Positions 1 through 11,049 of a stretch of 64,000 nt of DNA are shown here, piece after piece (positions within the stretch are counted from its first letter, which is position 1; each line of letters begins with the position of its first letter). The notes under the pieces were generated by a model. That model was not told the DNA's origin. It saw only the letters and a list, made by a program, of their open reading frames with translations, and did not search any database. Both the position numbers and the translations under genes were made by a program. The DNA is taken from contig OZ020517.1 of NCBI GenBank assembly GCA_963971425.1, forward strand, positions 29,530,668 through 29,594,667, read 5' to 3'. This DNA is from Bryoerythrophyllum caledonicum (lineage: Eukaryota > Streptophyta > Bryopsida > Pottiales > Pottiaceae).

Positions 1-1033
1 GGGTCAGAATCTTAGTGGATAGGTCACTGTTCATTCGCGGACTAGGCCCCGCGTTGACTTTGGGTTTTGACTTGGTTTTGCCTTGGGTTTTGTGTAATAA
101 GTGACCTCTAACGGTGCACGTCGTGTGGAGTGGTAGCCACCGCCGCCAAGAGTAGTTAATGTCACCGTTAGAAGGTATCTTTGAGTTTGGACTCTTGTGT
201 GAGTCCTTCGCGGTATAAGAGAGGAGTCCCGTGGCCCCTCTCTTCACTGCTTGATGTGTGTATTTGCTTTCAGTTTAATTCTAAACCTACGCTTTGAGAA
301 GACCTTCGATGGTTGGAGAGCTCGGATTTCATACATGATTGTGAGTGCCATTTCAAGTAGTCCACTCCTCGAGTCCATTCTAACTATCTAATCATTGTTT
401 CCTTGTTCCATCAAAGTAGATTAGTCCGGGTGGGTGGGAATAACAGGTGAGATGAGAGGATAGTTCGTAGGGGCGTGACTCCATCTCTAACTGTTACAAT
501 CGTTTCCTTGTTCCATCAAGTAGATTAGTTGGGTGGATGGGAATAACAGGTGAGATTGTACATGTCTAGGGAAGGACGAGGGGGGAGTGACGGATGTATG
601 AGGGTCATAAGTGAGTCTTGAGTGACCTTCCGGCGTACCGATTGGTGTCGGTTGTGAAGACTCATGTCACTCCCTGAAACATCCCACCTCCAGCTGCATC
701 GGAGGTGGAGGGAGACTGGGAGGAGGACGAATGGTGGGCGGGTAGGCCCCTTGCTCACTTACATTACGCCGCTCCCAGCCTTGGAAACACGGGTCTAACA
801 CCCCTTCGGGGAGATCTCAGTGACACCATAACCATCCAAGGAGTGAGTAGAGTTAGAAGGAGGGAATGGGAGGTAGAGTAGCTGTTACTTGTGTCAACCA
901 CTAAAATCTCTACGAGTCCACGGACTTCCATCTGTGGTGATATAATCTGTACCCGGGTACTTGGGTCCCCCGGATGTCCATAGTGTGTATAGCTGTAAAG
1001 ATGACCTCCCCCTTCCTTAACCGAGACTAAATT
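1..1033. other. Unassigned repeat-derived DNA, no gene
   Basis: No convincing coding region. A direct repeat of about 57 bp occurs twice (about 396-452 and 501-555; shared core ttccttgttccatcaa and gggaataacaggtgag). A TATA-like stretch lies near 213, and a short inverted pair (aacggtg near 108, caccgtt near 162) brackets part of the first 200 bp. The layout resembles a fragment of a retroelement LTR or leader, but no partner LTR is visible in the window. Confidence 0.3.
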
Positions 1034-1245
1034 GAGGTAGGTCCTTACCCGAAGGTCCCTACCTTTGGACGAGGTAGGTCCTTACCCGAAGGTCCCTACC
1101 TTTGGACGAGGTAGGTCCTTATCCGAAGGTCCCTACCTTCCGACGAGGTAGGTCCTTATCCGAAGGTCCCTACCTTTCGACGAGGTAGGTCCTTACCTGA
1201 AGGTCCCTACCTTCGGACGAGGTAGGTCCCTACCTGGGGAAAGCC
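1034..1245. repeat. 37-bp tandem repeat, five copies plus a partial
   Basis: Units start at 1034, 1071, 1108, 1145 and 1182, with a truncated sixth at 1219. Each unit carries an internal inverted pair (ggtagg and cctacc), so every copy can fold into a small stem. Copies differ by only a few substitutions. Confidence 0.9.
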
Positions 1246-1574
1246 CTTGTACGGAGAACGGGAGGGTGGATGTAGATAAACGCTCAGGCGGTGTAATCTA
1301 ACCCTTTTCCTTCCTTTCCTTTGATGTAATTATTGTGATATAGTAACATGGTGTACATCTAGATGAGTTGTTAGTCGTTGTAGTTCTCGGTGATTCTCTG
1401 TGGGAATGATTACCTTAAGGGTATCTTTGTGTTAAGATGTGAATAGTTGCCAACACGTACTACGACACGGCACTATCCAAACAGGTTCAAGCAGAATGCA
1501 CAATTGGGAGGGATCTCGGAAATGGCTTCTTCCAGGTGGTGGCCAAGGAAGAAGCAACCACGCAGAATCTATTG

Positions 1575-2720
1575 ATGCTTACCCCGCATTTATCGAAGTA
1601 GGGAACCTACATTTTTGTAGGTTTATTGTAGCCCCACGAACACCACAATCCATGTGTGGATCACACTCAAAGCCCTACCTGACGAACTACGAAGCAGCGG
1701 ACAAGACATAGCACAGAGCCTTGGTAAGGTCGTAGGAAGGCACAAAGGGAACAAATACTCTGTAGACCAAAAGTTTTGCATTACCGTTGCTTTGGAGGAT
1801 CCTTTTGTCGTCAACATAGATGTTGTCAACCCCGTTTCAGGCGAGACGACGACAGTAGTTGTTGACTACAACAACCTCCCGATTAGATGCAGGTTCTGCT
1901 TATCTACCTCGCACTTGATCAAAGACTGCCAAGTCTTCCAACGCAGTGACGTCAGGTTCCGAAAACAAGCAAACCAGTGACCGGAACACGGACGTTGCCA
2001 GTGAATTCACCCTCAGAAAAGGACCCGTTGACAGCGAATTCACCTTAGGACCTCGTGCCAGGAACCTTAAGGCGCGCACAGAATGAAGGGAGAAGCGAGG
2101 TTAAGCGACGCGATCAGAAACTGAAAGGGAGAGAGTTGGGATACGACCTCAACGCCCCCGAAAGGTGTGAGGCAAGCGAATCTAACCAAGAACAGGAGGA
2201 ACAACCCTTCACACCGAAACATGACAGACCGAACATGAGTGGGAGCGCGCAAGCTAAGGAGCTGCGCCACAGCTCTGGGCAGCACACAATAGATAAGGAG
2301 GACAACGAACCAAGTACCCGATCGGAAATTGGCAGAGGGGCACTGAACGGAGATTACGGTACCCCTACGTCTGGCGAGCGCTCCACCTCACTACACGTTG
2401 AGGTTGCCGCCCATACAATCATCAGACTAGACACGTTTCTTACTAGAGCCTCTCCCGACAATGTCGAAGTAAGGCCTGTAGACTCAGAAATGCTAGATTC
2501 CGAACCTCCGAGCATGTATTCCAGGGACGACCCATTGGCTCTCCAACTTGGAGGGGCCTCCCCCCTCACAGGCCGCACTATGGGGTCCGACGAGTTAAGC
2601 TTCGAACCTGATGAAACACGGTCCATTAAAGGAAAGGAGGTGGGAGACAAACAACACACTCGGGTGAATCACATACCGGCGCACCTAGTGCCTGTGATTA
2701 AAGATTGGCTAATAGATTAA
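1575..2720 (+). pseudogene. LINE ORF1-like remnant with CCHC zinc knuckle
   Basis: The open stretch 1654-1980 encodes a fragment ending in a C-x2-C-x4-H-x4-C knuckle (CRFCLSTSHLIKDC). It follows a segment of the type preceding the knuckle in plant DUF4283/zf-CCHC_4 proteins, the usual ORF1 of plant non-LTR retrotransposons. The frame is closed upstream by stops near 1588 and 1616. It resumes in another frame as a hydrophilic, low-complexity stretch (2055-2720), typical of the tail of such proteins. The endonuclease start just downstream supports a LINE origin. Frame breaks mean it is not functional. Assignment rests on motif and context. Confidence 0.55.
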
Positions 2721-2947
2721 AGGATCGACTACTGCCAGCTCTCTCCAGTGAGAACAAGGTCGTCATCCCATATTGCCGAACAGAGACGAGTTCATTGCCA
2801 CCGGGATCACTCCCCTGGACTAGGCGGGACGCGCCCGTCGCCAAAGCACAAGCCTGGAAGTTCTCTCTCAATTGAGGGAAGAGACCTCGCGGAGCGAGGA
2901 GAGCAATTACGGCCGCCACACCTACAACCTGCATGCAGATTACAATA

Positions 2948-3104
2948 ATAAGCTAGAATGTTCAAGGTATGAACGATCCTACTAAATCAGGCGTAGTTCA
3001 GGACTATTATCGTCAGCCGTTAGAAAAGGTCAAAGTAGTGTGTTTTCAGGAAATAAAGTTACGTGGTATTAGAGCCCAAGTCTTGAACGGAGGTGTCTTG
3101 TATG
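2948..3104 (+). pseudogene. LINE ORF2 endonuclease start, truncated
   Basis: The + frame through 2954 reads like the opening of an endonuclease/exonuclease/phosphatase domain: an NVxGMN motif, then about 25 residues, then VCFQEIKL, matching the usual NVRGLN ... LQETKL spacing of plant L1-type ORF2. The residue before NV is a TAG stop. Homology ends near 3104 in a gagcggt microsatellite, so almost all of ORF2 is missing. Loss of the 3' part is unusual for LINE copies, which normally lose the 5' part, and suggests later deletion or nesting. Confidence 0.55.
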
Positions 3105-3733
3105 TGAGCGGTGAGCGGTGAGCGGAGAGCGGTGAGCAGAAAATTGTGTCGTAGAGAGTAGAAAATATTCGAATATTCTCTGAATAATCTAATAATAGTG
3201 GAATATTCTGTGAATATGACGAAGTTATTTTAGGTGGGATTTCATTTTTCGTCCGAATGTAATTTTGGGACCTAAGACCGTGGAACTATTTTTCCTAAAT
3301 TTATAAAGTTTCCAGTACTTGTTCCCCTTTATGTCTTAAATGCAAATTTTGGAAGGCATATGTGACTACTTTTTTAAAATTTGAAAACTCATAATGATTT
3401 TCTCAGTCTCTCAAAATAGTGGTTTTGGTTTTAGATAACCGCGTCAGTGATGTACCTTCTCGTTTCCGAGAGGGTACATCACATCAATTCCATAAAAACT
3501 AGTATTTCGTAGAACGCAAAGGGTAAAAATGAGCAACTATAATCTCGAACACCGTAAGGGTATATTTCTAATAATAGGTATTATGCAATGTCGGGAGACA
3601 ATATAAAGGTAACGATTATAGATATTCCTCATTTAAAATATTTTTCAGTATAGTGACTGAAAATGACAATCATGTACCTTCTCGGAAACAAGAGGGTACG
3701 CATTACAAAAAAAGTAGAAGTAGGTATTCTATT
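3105..3733. other. AT-rich spacer with microsatellite and two hairpins
   Basis: A gagcggt-type microsatellite spans about 3110-3136. Two near-identical palindromes follow at 3447-3482 and 3672-3703, each with stems of the type gtacc...ggtac around a ttctcg core. No coding region is seen. On the - strand this is the 3' flank of the MULE/SWIM gene. Confidence 0.6.
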
Positions 3734-5280
3734 CTAAACTCCAGAATGTGCCAGAATGCCACTTTCAAGGACTAGTTTCACCTCGTTGAAGCTGAAAGAG
3801 GGTGCATGAATGATGAAGTGGACGTCGGGTTGAAGTTTACAAATCTTCAAGAATATGAAGTACAGATGCTTGCAATATGTGAACGGACTCCGTCCACGAA
3901 ATTCGTTCATGGTCTTTGTAAAGGCTGGACATGTACAGTGGGGAAACGCGCTCACCATAATCGTATATGTTGTCTCATGAGGGGGGCTATATGAGTTTAA
4001 TGTGATGATGCACCCAAAGCCAGGCTGAGGAATCATGCGCACCGAAGTAATTGATGCACTGAGGAGTTCGGCTGATCCCATTGACCGTCTTTGATTCGTA
4101 TTGGGCTTGGCGGAAGAGTGCTTCAAATTCTTCCCACTCCTTTTCGCAGGATACTTGTCAGGATGGTCAGGGACGGAAACGAAGTTGAGGTCCAATAGTA
4201 GACTACCTGTTGAGAAGAGGCGCCTCGGGGATATTTGTTCCTTCTGAGGGAGTTGAAATCCGGCTAGTTGTAAGTCCACAATCTCACTGCGAGTTTGATT
4301 CGTGCCAATCATAACAGGCCAAACTTCTGGGATAAGAGGCTTTTCCCCGCAGACCCATGGACGTCTTAGACCATTCACACAACGATCGATGTCATCGTTG
4401 CAGAAGTAGAAGTCAGTGTCTTCATAGGTGCTCTTTGCTCTACATTCAAATTTGCCAGTGTAGGTAGGAGTAGGAGTTGGCTTTCCTCGTCTGTTAATCC
4501 TCTCCGTGCATTTCTTTCTAATTCCCCTACGTTGCGCCCAACACTTCTTAGCCGAGTTCGCCGGCAGACAAGCAATATGCCACTGGGTTAGATTGGCATG
4601 GGTCTCTTGAACTGCCGTTACAGGGCAAATTCCTGCCCTACATACTAGAGACGCAGTCGGGATTGGATGCGGCGGTTGTGATGGTGAAACCTCGTTATGA
4701 GAAACACCATCATCTTCGTCAATAATGGGCAATGGAATTGACGATGACCGAAGTCATCTAGAGGAGTACCGGGGATGGGAATAGTTTACCCTATCGGGAC
4801 GATGTGATTCGTCATCGGCTCCAAGAGATAAATTCATTTTGCGCTTGTGTGTGCCAAACACCTCCGCGTCTTGCACATAAAAATCACGCGTGCAGAATTC
4901 ATCTGCCCCCGGCATATCCATCATAGAATCCCCTAGTACGCGTGGATCGCCCATCTTTTGGGCTTTTCGTTCGGCAGCACGAAGCTTCAACTCTTCTTTG
5001 CTCGGACCTGTCCCTCCAGCACTACTTTTCAAAAATTGATAATAATTAACTACCTGAAGAAAGGCTCGAACATAATCGTCAACGATTGCGACATACAAAT
5101 CTCCACCGTTATTGCCCGAAGCTTGCTTCCACTTGTTGTGGATGGATTCAGCGAGAGTATAAGAGGGCATTTCCGCGAGTTCATCTTCACACATGCTCTG
5201 TATACAAACAAGCACGTTTACTAGGAAGATTATAAATGAAAGACCGAAATTGTACATAAACGATGAATAAATACGTGAGT
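3734..5280 (-). pseudogene. MULE-transposase/SWIM-type gene, 3' half
   Basis: This is the downstream half of a gene whose 5' half lies at 47369-48906. Reading the - strand, a few exon bases next to the CACTA insertion are followed by an intron with GT at 5274-5273 and AG at 5199-5198. A long exon then runs from 5197 to the stop at 3734. It contains a Cys/His-rich segment and, near the C-terminus, a SWIM zinc finger (CTCPAF ... YCKH, C-x-C-xn-C-x-H), common in Mutator-like transposases and their domesticated relatives. The donor and acceptor phases agree. One in-frame TGA (4756-4754) breaks the exon. With the breaks in the 5' half this is a pseudogene. Family assignment is from recognised motifs, not a search. 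Confidence 0.75.
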
Positions 5281-5283
5281 CAT
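5281..5283. repeat. Target-site duplication (cat), left copy
   Basis: The 3 bp cat directly precede CACTA at 5284 and recur directly after the right terminus at 47366-47368. A 3-bp duplication is the CACTA superfamily norm. Confidence 0.85.
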
Positions 5284-5371
5284 CACTAGTACAAAAGTGG
5301 GAAAAAAAAACCGCACTGGATTCACCATTGCGGTTCTTTTGACCACGTTTTTGCTAGGTGGAAATCGAGTG
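5284..5371 (+). repeat. CACTA left terminal inverted repeat
   Basis: 88 bp, pairing with 47278-47365 in inverted orientation; starts CACTAGTAC and ends CGAGTG. A poly-A run and a gcggttcttttgaccacg core are shared with the small fold-back element at 45521. Confidence 0.9.
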
Positions 5372-5826
5372 TCCAAGATGACCAAAATTGTGGAATTTAA
5401 GTGACTGACAATGGAAAGTGGGGCAATTTATGTACTGAAGCCACAAAACGCGTGTTCTAGACAATATACCGAGATGGCTACTGTGAGTTGATGTTCTTGG
5501 CGTTAACAAGCTAGTTAGTCTCAAACAACATTGGACAATTACATCATATCGCGAGGTCATATTAGAATGATTTAACTTGAACAAGATTTCTACTCAGCAG
5601 TCAATGTCAATGTTATCTTCCTTCACTTCTCTATGGTCTCCATTCAAAGATATGGGGAGCCTCTTCTAATTCTTGTATTCCAAGCGATTCAGGGCAAGTC
5701 TGTGGGGGCGGCTTCTCTGTTCACCTTCTAGCAAATCAAGCATGCTCCCTCCCTCAACACCACCCTTCCCGTCCGTGATTGACCAACACCGTACAGACAA
5801 TCGCTACCTCCAATTGCTTTACCTAC
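5372..5826. other. CACTA left subterminal region, no gene
   Basis: No coding signal. Unlike the right end, no clear array of short subterminal repeats is visible here. Confidence 0.5.
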
Positions 5827-6024
5827 CTCATTCACAAAAGATTCCACGATGCTCAGCAGTAGAGGCTGAGATTCCTGACTCTCTGCCTTCGCTTCATCCA
5901 CCAGTCCCAAAATGTCCACCAGTTTGGTTCTGTTGTACGCCCTGGCTTGTGCACCAAAACTCTCACTCGGCAGCAAATGCACAAAGTCCAATCGCGCCAC
6001 TAGAGCAGCATGTTCCTCGCAACC
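5827..6024 (-). pseudogene. Gene-like exon, possibly a captured host fragment
   Basis: On the - strand an acceptor-like ...aatag precedes 6024 and a donor-like GAG/GTAGGT follows 5827. They bound exactly 66 codons with no stop. The peptide (starting GCEEHAALVARLDFVHLLPS) has a globular composition unlike random ORFs. I do not recognise the family. A poorer open stretch (6263-6033) lies upstream. CACTA elements often capture host exons with flanking intron, and this fits, but coding status is inferred only from composition and splice signals. Confidence 0.35.
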
Positions 6025-6269
6025 CTATTCCCCTACTCAACAACTATACATGGTTCAGCTCCGGCACATAAATCTTCAATGTGTGCTCCAACTCGCACCA
6101 CTCCAGATACTCGCACACCTATGCCATCAGCAACTTGCCTGCACATCATCAACACCTCAATCACACAAGCCCCACCCAACACTGCCAACATAAGAGAATA
6201 CTCTCCCCCGACAAACCTCAACATGCACGGCCTCATATCCACCTCATTCTGAACATGGAACACAATCCA

Positions 6270-7842
6270 AATTGCTCTACAACCACATACACTTCCGCCA
6301 TCCGTAGTGACACGATGAAAACTTTCCCTACAACGAGAGGGCCTCAGTAGACCAACACACCATCAATCCAGCAAAGAATTGACTTGATGTGGAACAGTAT
6401 GCTCGTGTTCACACACTCCCGTATGCTACGTTGTCGGGTAGAGAAGTCTTTGCCTTGGGAAAATACTGGATTTCTTGCTGCAGTTAGTTTTGGCTTAAGA
6501 CATGAAAGACAAGGATAATATAAGAAGTATTAATCCTTGAACACATCATGTATACATACTTGTATCTATACCCTTTTGTACGTATACGTAGAGTATTCCT
6601 ATCCGTATACGTAGAGTATTTTTATACGTACATGTAGAGTACTTTAATACTTGTATTTGTCATGTATAAATACAGTAGAACATACTATACGAATACATGA
6701 TTTATACGTACAAGTATAATACTTTTATACATACATGTACAAAGTATAAATACGATCTACCGTATACAAAACCGTATAAGTTTTGTACATACCTTCAAAA
6801 TCCCGAATCTCCCTCAAAAATAATAGCCAAACTTCAAATAACCACCAAATTAGCATAAACACTTCAAATCAAGAGTGCATTAGCTTTTTGGAAAGCTATC
6901 AAAGTGTTTAACAGAGGGAAAGAAAGATTAAAACTCTACAAGGTACTGTCAAGAGTCCATAGCTCGTCAAAGGTCGTACTCCCAAATTCAGCATCAGCTG
7001 CACCTCCCTTTGCTTCACAGAGCACTCTGACTTCATACAAGCTTTTCCAAAGCCAAGTGATAGCTTCCTAGAAAGCTAATAACACCACCTAAGCTCTCTA
7101 CAAAATTCGTCTTGAGAATCTATACCAAACGTTTTCTATGCTCAGTTGAAGTTGGTGCTTACTTCCACTCTTGAATTTAGTCGGCAGCTCAACACCCTCT
7201 CACTTTCAAAGCCATAACTTTGTCTCAAACAATCTAAATAAAAAGTTACAAAGCTCCATAGAAAACTAACACAAAAACACTTGACTTGCTCAAATTTCAT
7301 AAACAAAAACACTATAAACAAGTTTCTACAAGCTTTTGAAGTCTCGGTCTTCTAAATTTCTTTACAGCAGACACTGTCCAACTCAAACACTCATAGAAAT
7401 TACACACAAATCTCAAATAGAGCGTGCTATATCATTATGAAACCACAACGACAAGATGTACAAGCTCTTAAAATCTCATAGTAAAACTCGTAGTACACAC
7501 TGAGCTCTTGCTCTCCAAAAACTGCACACCGAAAAAAACTCAACTCTCGTGGAAGAGAGAGGGGAACCCGACCCCTTTGCCCCCTCCCAAAGTCAACACC
7601 AGCCCATACCTACGCCTCATGGGCCTCAACTAGTCATTGGCTAACTCCCTTAAGCTTACTTCAGTCTTATCTATCCCTTATCTTAGCCATAAGGCATCAA
7701 AAGTCTACCAAATGGAAAACTATTTCTACCTTTCATCTACCAAACTTCTAACATTCAAGGTGAAGTTTGGAAACATTAAAAACTAAACAAATAAAATCAA
7801 ATATATGTCTAAAAGAGCTTGAAAAGAATTTCAAGAGGAACT
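6270..7842. other. AT-rich spacer, no gene
   Basis: Between about 6560 and 6780 there are many interspersed copies of a gtatacgtagagtat-like motif, giving an imperfect AT-rich simple repeat. The rest shows no coding signal. Confidence 0.5.
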
Positions 7843-8301
7843 TCACTCCATCTGCAAGAACTTGAGGATGCGTTGAAGGATAAGAGCAACAAAGTCAGCA
7901 CGAGCAGCCTTGGTCAATGGATTAATTGGACCTTCAAGCCAACGTTGATGACCGCGACTCCCTTTGATAGGCCTAAGACAACAAGAGTATTGATTGTCAT
8001 TTAGGCCTTCAAAAATCCCTCCAAACGTCACATCTCGAGTACCAGGTTCAACACACCCAACCTGCAATAGAATCACCAGGGCACGAGCATCTTGTTGAAG
8101 ATTGCCGTGCCACCGCTGCTCCACACGAGGTTGCTTTGGCGGCCGAGAAGGCCCAGCTTCTTCTTGTGGACGCTCAAGCAGTGGTGCAGGACTAAGCGGC
8201 AGAAGAGTACAAACCGGCAGTTGAGATAAAGATAAATCTAGCTCAAGCTCTGGTTGAAGCTCTTCATCCTGAGACTCAGAAAAAACTCTCCAATTCGACA
8301 T
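7843..8301 (-). CDS. Hypothetical protein, 152 aa
   Basis: An ATG at 8301 opens a 152-codon frame to the stop at 7843. The N-terminal third is acidic and Pro/Leu-rich. The C-terminal half (about residues 75-152) looks globular, with a VILLQVGCVEPGTRDVTFGG segment. I do not recognise it; any resemblance to the VTFG motif of Costars proteins is too weak to use. It could be another captured fragment within the CACTA or a chance ORF. No splice structure or promoter is evident. Confidence 0.3.
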   Translation of the reverse strand: MSNWRVFSESQDEELQPELELDLSLSQLPVCTLLPLSPAPLLERPQEEAGPSRPPKQPRVEQRWHGNLQQDARALVILLQVGCVEPGTRDVTFGGIFEGLNDNQYSCCLRPIKGSRGHQRWLEGPINPLTKAARADFVALILQRILKFLQME

Positions 8302-8524
8302 GTCCAAAAAAAAATTCAAAACAACTACATAAAACTGATGAAGCTCTAAATGAACCTTCTTCTTATAACACAAATACTTTGTAGAAGGCGTCACCTTGAA
8401 GCTTTCCCAAAGATGTGATAATTTTTCTCCAATCAAATCCACTCAAATAAAATATAAAATAAAAATATAAAACAATGGATAGGGATATAAATCCCTTCAG
8501 CATGCTCTGATAATCGCCAAGCCG

Positions 8525-8745
8525 CGGAAGTCCAACTGGTAAAGTGCTTCAAGCGCCATAGCACTGGTCCGGGTTCGAAACCCTTTGGACCCGTATGAGC
8601 ATGCGAATGGCCACGTGGCTTGGCACTGCTAGTGAAAACTAGGCAGGAAACTACCAGTTGGCGCCATCTACCCCCCCTGAGCATGTGAGAAGATGCAGAG
8701 ACTCTAAGTTTCGTGGTTAAAACCACGGTCCTTTCTCTTCCCCCT
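8525..8745 (+). mobile_element. tRNA-derived SINE-like element
   Basis: An A-box-like stretch (tccaactggtaaagtgc, about 8531-8547) is followed about 25 bp later by a perfect B-box core ggttcgaaacc (8572-8582). This is an internal RNA polymerase III promoter layout. The flanking sequence does not fold as a complete tRNA cloverleaf and runs on into an unrelated body and a pyrimidine-rich end, as in plant tRNA-derived SINEs. Ends and target duplications were not resolved. Confidence 0.5.
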
Positions 8746-9963
8746 TCATTCCTCTGATCTCCCCCCCTCCCTTTTGTCTATACTTTTATTTTCCTTAGTT
8801 TTATTTTTATTTGCTCTGAACACTACTCTCAATCCATTTCACACTGTGTTTACATATTAAACCGTTTCTTTACACGACAACGTCACACCAAAAACCTCCT
8901 TACAATCTAGCCTCCCTGCACCACTGCCGAACCTATGCCGCATTGCATCTCCGCTCGTAAAACCAGTTTCCCTGAACTAGCACAGAAAGTCAAGGAAAGA
9001 AACATACTCGAATCCTAGCGAGCACGCCCCTCTTCTCTACCGTCTTCGTCACCAACGACTTCAGGTCCACCATCTCCACAACTAAAAATCGACCCTGGAA
9101 AACGCTCGAATTTCAAGGGTCCAACAGTTCAAAGTTCAACACTTTCAAGTCTTGAAAAATGGCCACCAAAAATGGGCCTATTCATAGAAAACCACCAAAA
9201 TTCTAGTGTAGAAATCCGTCAGATTTCAAGTGTAGACAACCACTCTGCAAGGCTTGAAAGTTGTAAATTTTCACAGGTGAAAAATTTGATTTTTCTGGTG
9301 TATGAACTTCCGTAGTTCTCTTGAAAAACTGGTATTTTCAAACCATGAAGTAAGCTCTTTTTCAATGAAATACTCTACCATTCAGGTGGCGCATTCTTCC
9401 CATTCTTGGGAACAATATACAGTGGTTCATTGTTTCTGCACAACACAATGTCGTATCGCCATCTACCTTCTCAACCTACACTGAGCTCTACCATCTAACT
9501 TCTCTACTGACACTGAGGTCCTCAACATGCACATGGTCGTCCCACACGGCCCACACAAATCATGTCAAGTAAAGAACTTGACAGACCTAGTCCCTTAAGC
9601 CCTTTGAGCTCACATGGCTTATCACATGCATGCGCATGTCCATAATCAATGGAAATCAAGAAATAAGGAGCTGCACACCGTCGACTTCTCTACCAGCACC
9701 TTCATCTCCTCTTCCTTGAGCAAGTCTGTGCAGTTACACCCCCGGACATATGATGTTGGCCACCTCGAAGAACAGAATGCCGATCTCACAAGAACGAGTT
9801 CTTGGGCCGTGAAGGTCGAGGTCACAGAACTCCCAAAGGTGTCAACTGCTCCCAAAACCTGAACACATCGAGAGATGCAACGAAATGACATATCAATAAT
9901 TTATAAACGATAAAAAATCAAAGAAAGAGAACACAGCTACACAGAAAATGTGGATAAATGTAC
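8746..9963. other. Spacer, no gene recognised
   Basis: Only short open frames with no recognised motif. Possible non-coding flank of the gene-like fragments at 9964-11049. Confidence 0.4.
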
Positions 9964-11049
9964 CTCACATGGATCAATTGTGAACGTTGCCATGGGATAT
10001 TGACGCTGAAGTCCACCTTCAGTCCATAAAGTAAACTTAGGAAGTTGTTTCCAAGACGAGGGCAGCATTATTAACTTCTTTGAATTCATTGCCCGACCCA
10101 TGGAGAGCGACGGCCCGTTCTCATGCCTTATTGCGGCAACAGAGAAGCTGTCATTAAATCCTGGCCGCTGCTGCAAGTTATTATATGTGTATGCTTGTCC
10201 TCATTTGTCTGGTCCAAAAAAGCACCCACAGAGAACACAAGCTCAGAAATGAAAGGTTTTGCAACTGGTCACTCAATTACGAGGAACGGGAAGTTGGAAA
10301 CCGAGGCATTGATATGAATCATTAGTCAACAAGAACTACGAGAAGCCCATTTTTTCTCAGACCAAAATGAACTCGACGAGATTGGCAAGTGACAAACCTC
10401 TCTTTGAGCTGAAGATGAAATAAGATGACTTCGGCTCCACTCTCGAGCTGCGAATGATAGAGGTTTGTAGGATTGGTGTTCATATCCAATGCTTCCAACT
10501 TCGATGTTGCTCCAGTCGAAAGAGTAAATGTCAGCAGCTCCCACAAGTTTCTGCGAAACACCTTTTCTGTCGGCTGCTTCCGAGATGCGTTCGGCGACTC
10601 ATTCCCACCCTTTCGCGTTTGCGTAAGAAAGCAGCGATTGAAGACGTTGAGTTAAAATATGCAAATCGAAAGTGGTTTCTTTCAACATCCAGCCCTGATT
10701 GTAGAGCAAGTCTTGTGCTTCACAGCTACTCGTGTATAACTCCAGGCTCTCCACCTCGTTGCAGAATTCTCCATTCCCGACTAACACAACCATTGTGTTG
10801 CTAGGTCTCCCTTCGTTCTCAACCTGGTATAAAAAAATCCGGTATTATGAGGTTGATCTGGTATATCGACAAGCTGTACACATCAACAATCACTGCATTA
10901 ATCCTCAATGATCTCAATTCCAATGGTGTCGCGTCAAACGCAGGGTTCACCAGAAGCAGCGCACTATCCCATTCCCATCCTGCCACTGAATGACCTAAAT
11001 GTTGTCCCATCGCTCCAGTGCCGCATAATGAACCTCCTCTGTCTCTCAT
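9964..11049 (-). pseudogene. Degenerate unidentified gene fragment(s)
   Basis: Several - strand stretches look protein-like: 11049-10819, 10793-10599, 10561-10322 and 10176-9964. The last ends at a good donor (GAG/GTACAT at 9964). The frame through 10599 is closed by a TGA, and two alternative frames look plausible beyond it, so the gene is broken or the exon model is incomplete. I do not recognise the family. Its place inside the CACTA, with other captured fragments, suggests transduplicated host exons, which is inference. Confidence 0.35.

Noticed and set aside
8531..8582. Functional tRNA gene
   Set aside because: A- and B-box are present, but no cloverleaf with acceptor stem could be drawn; better read as a SINE.
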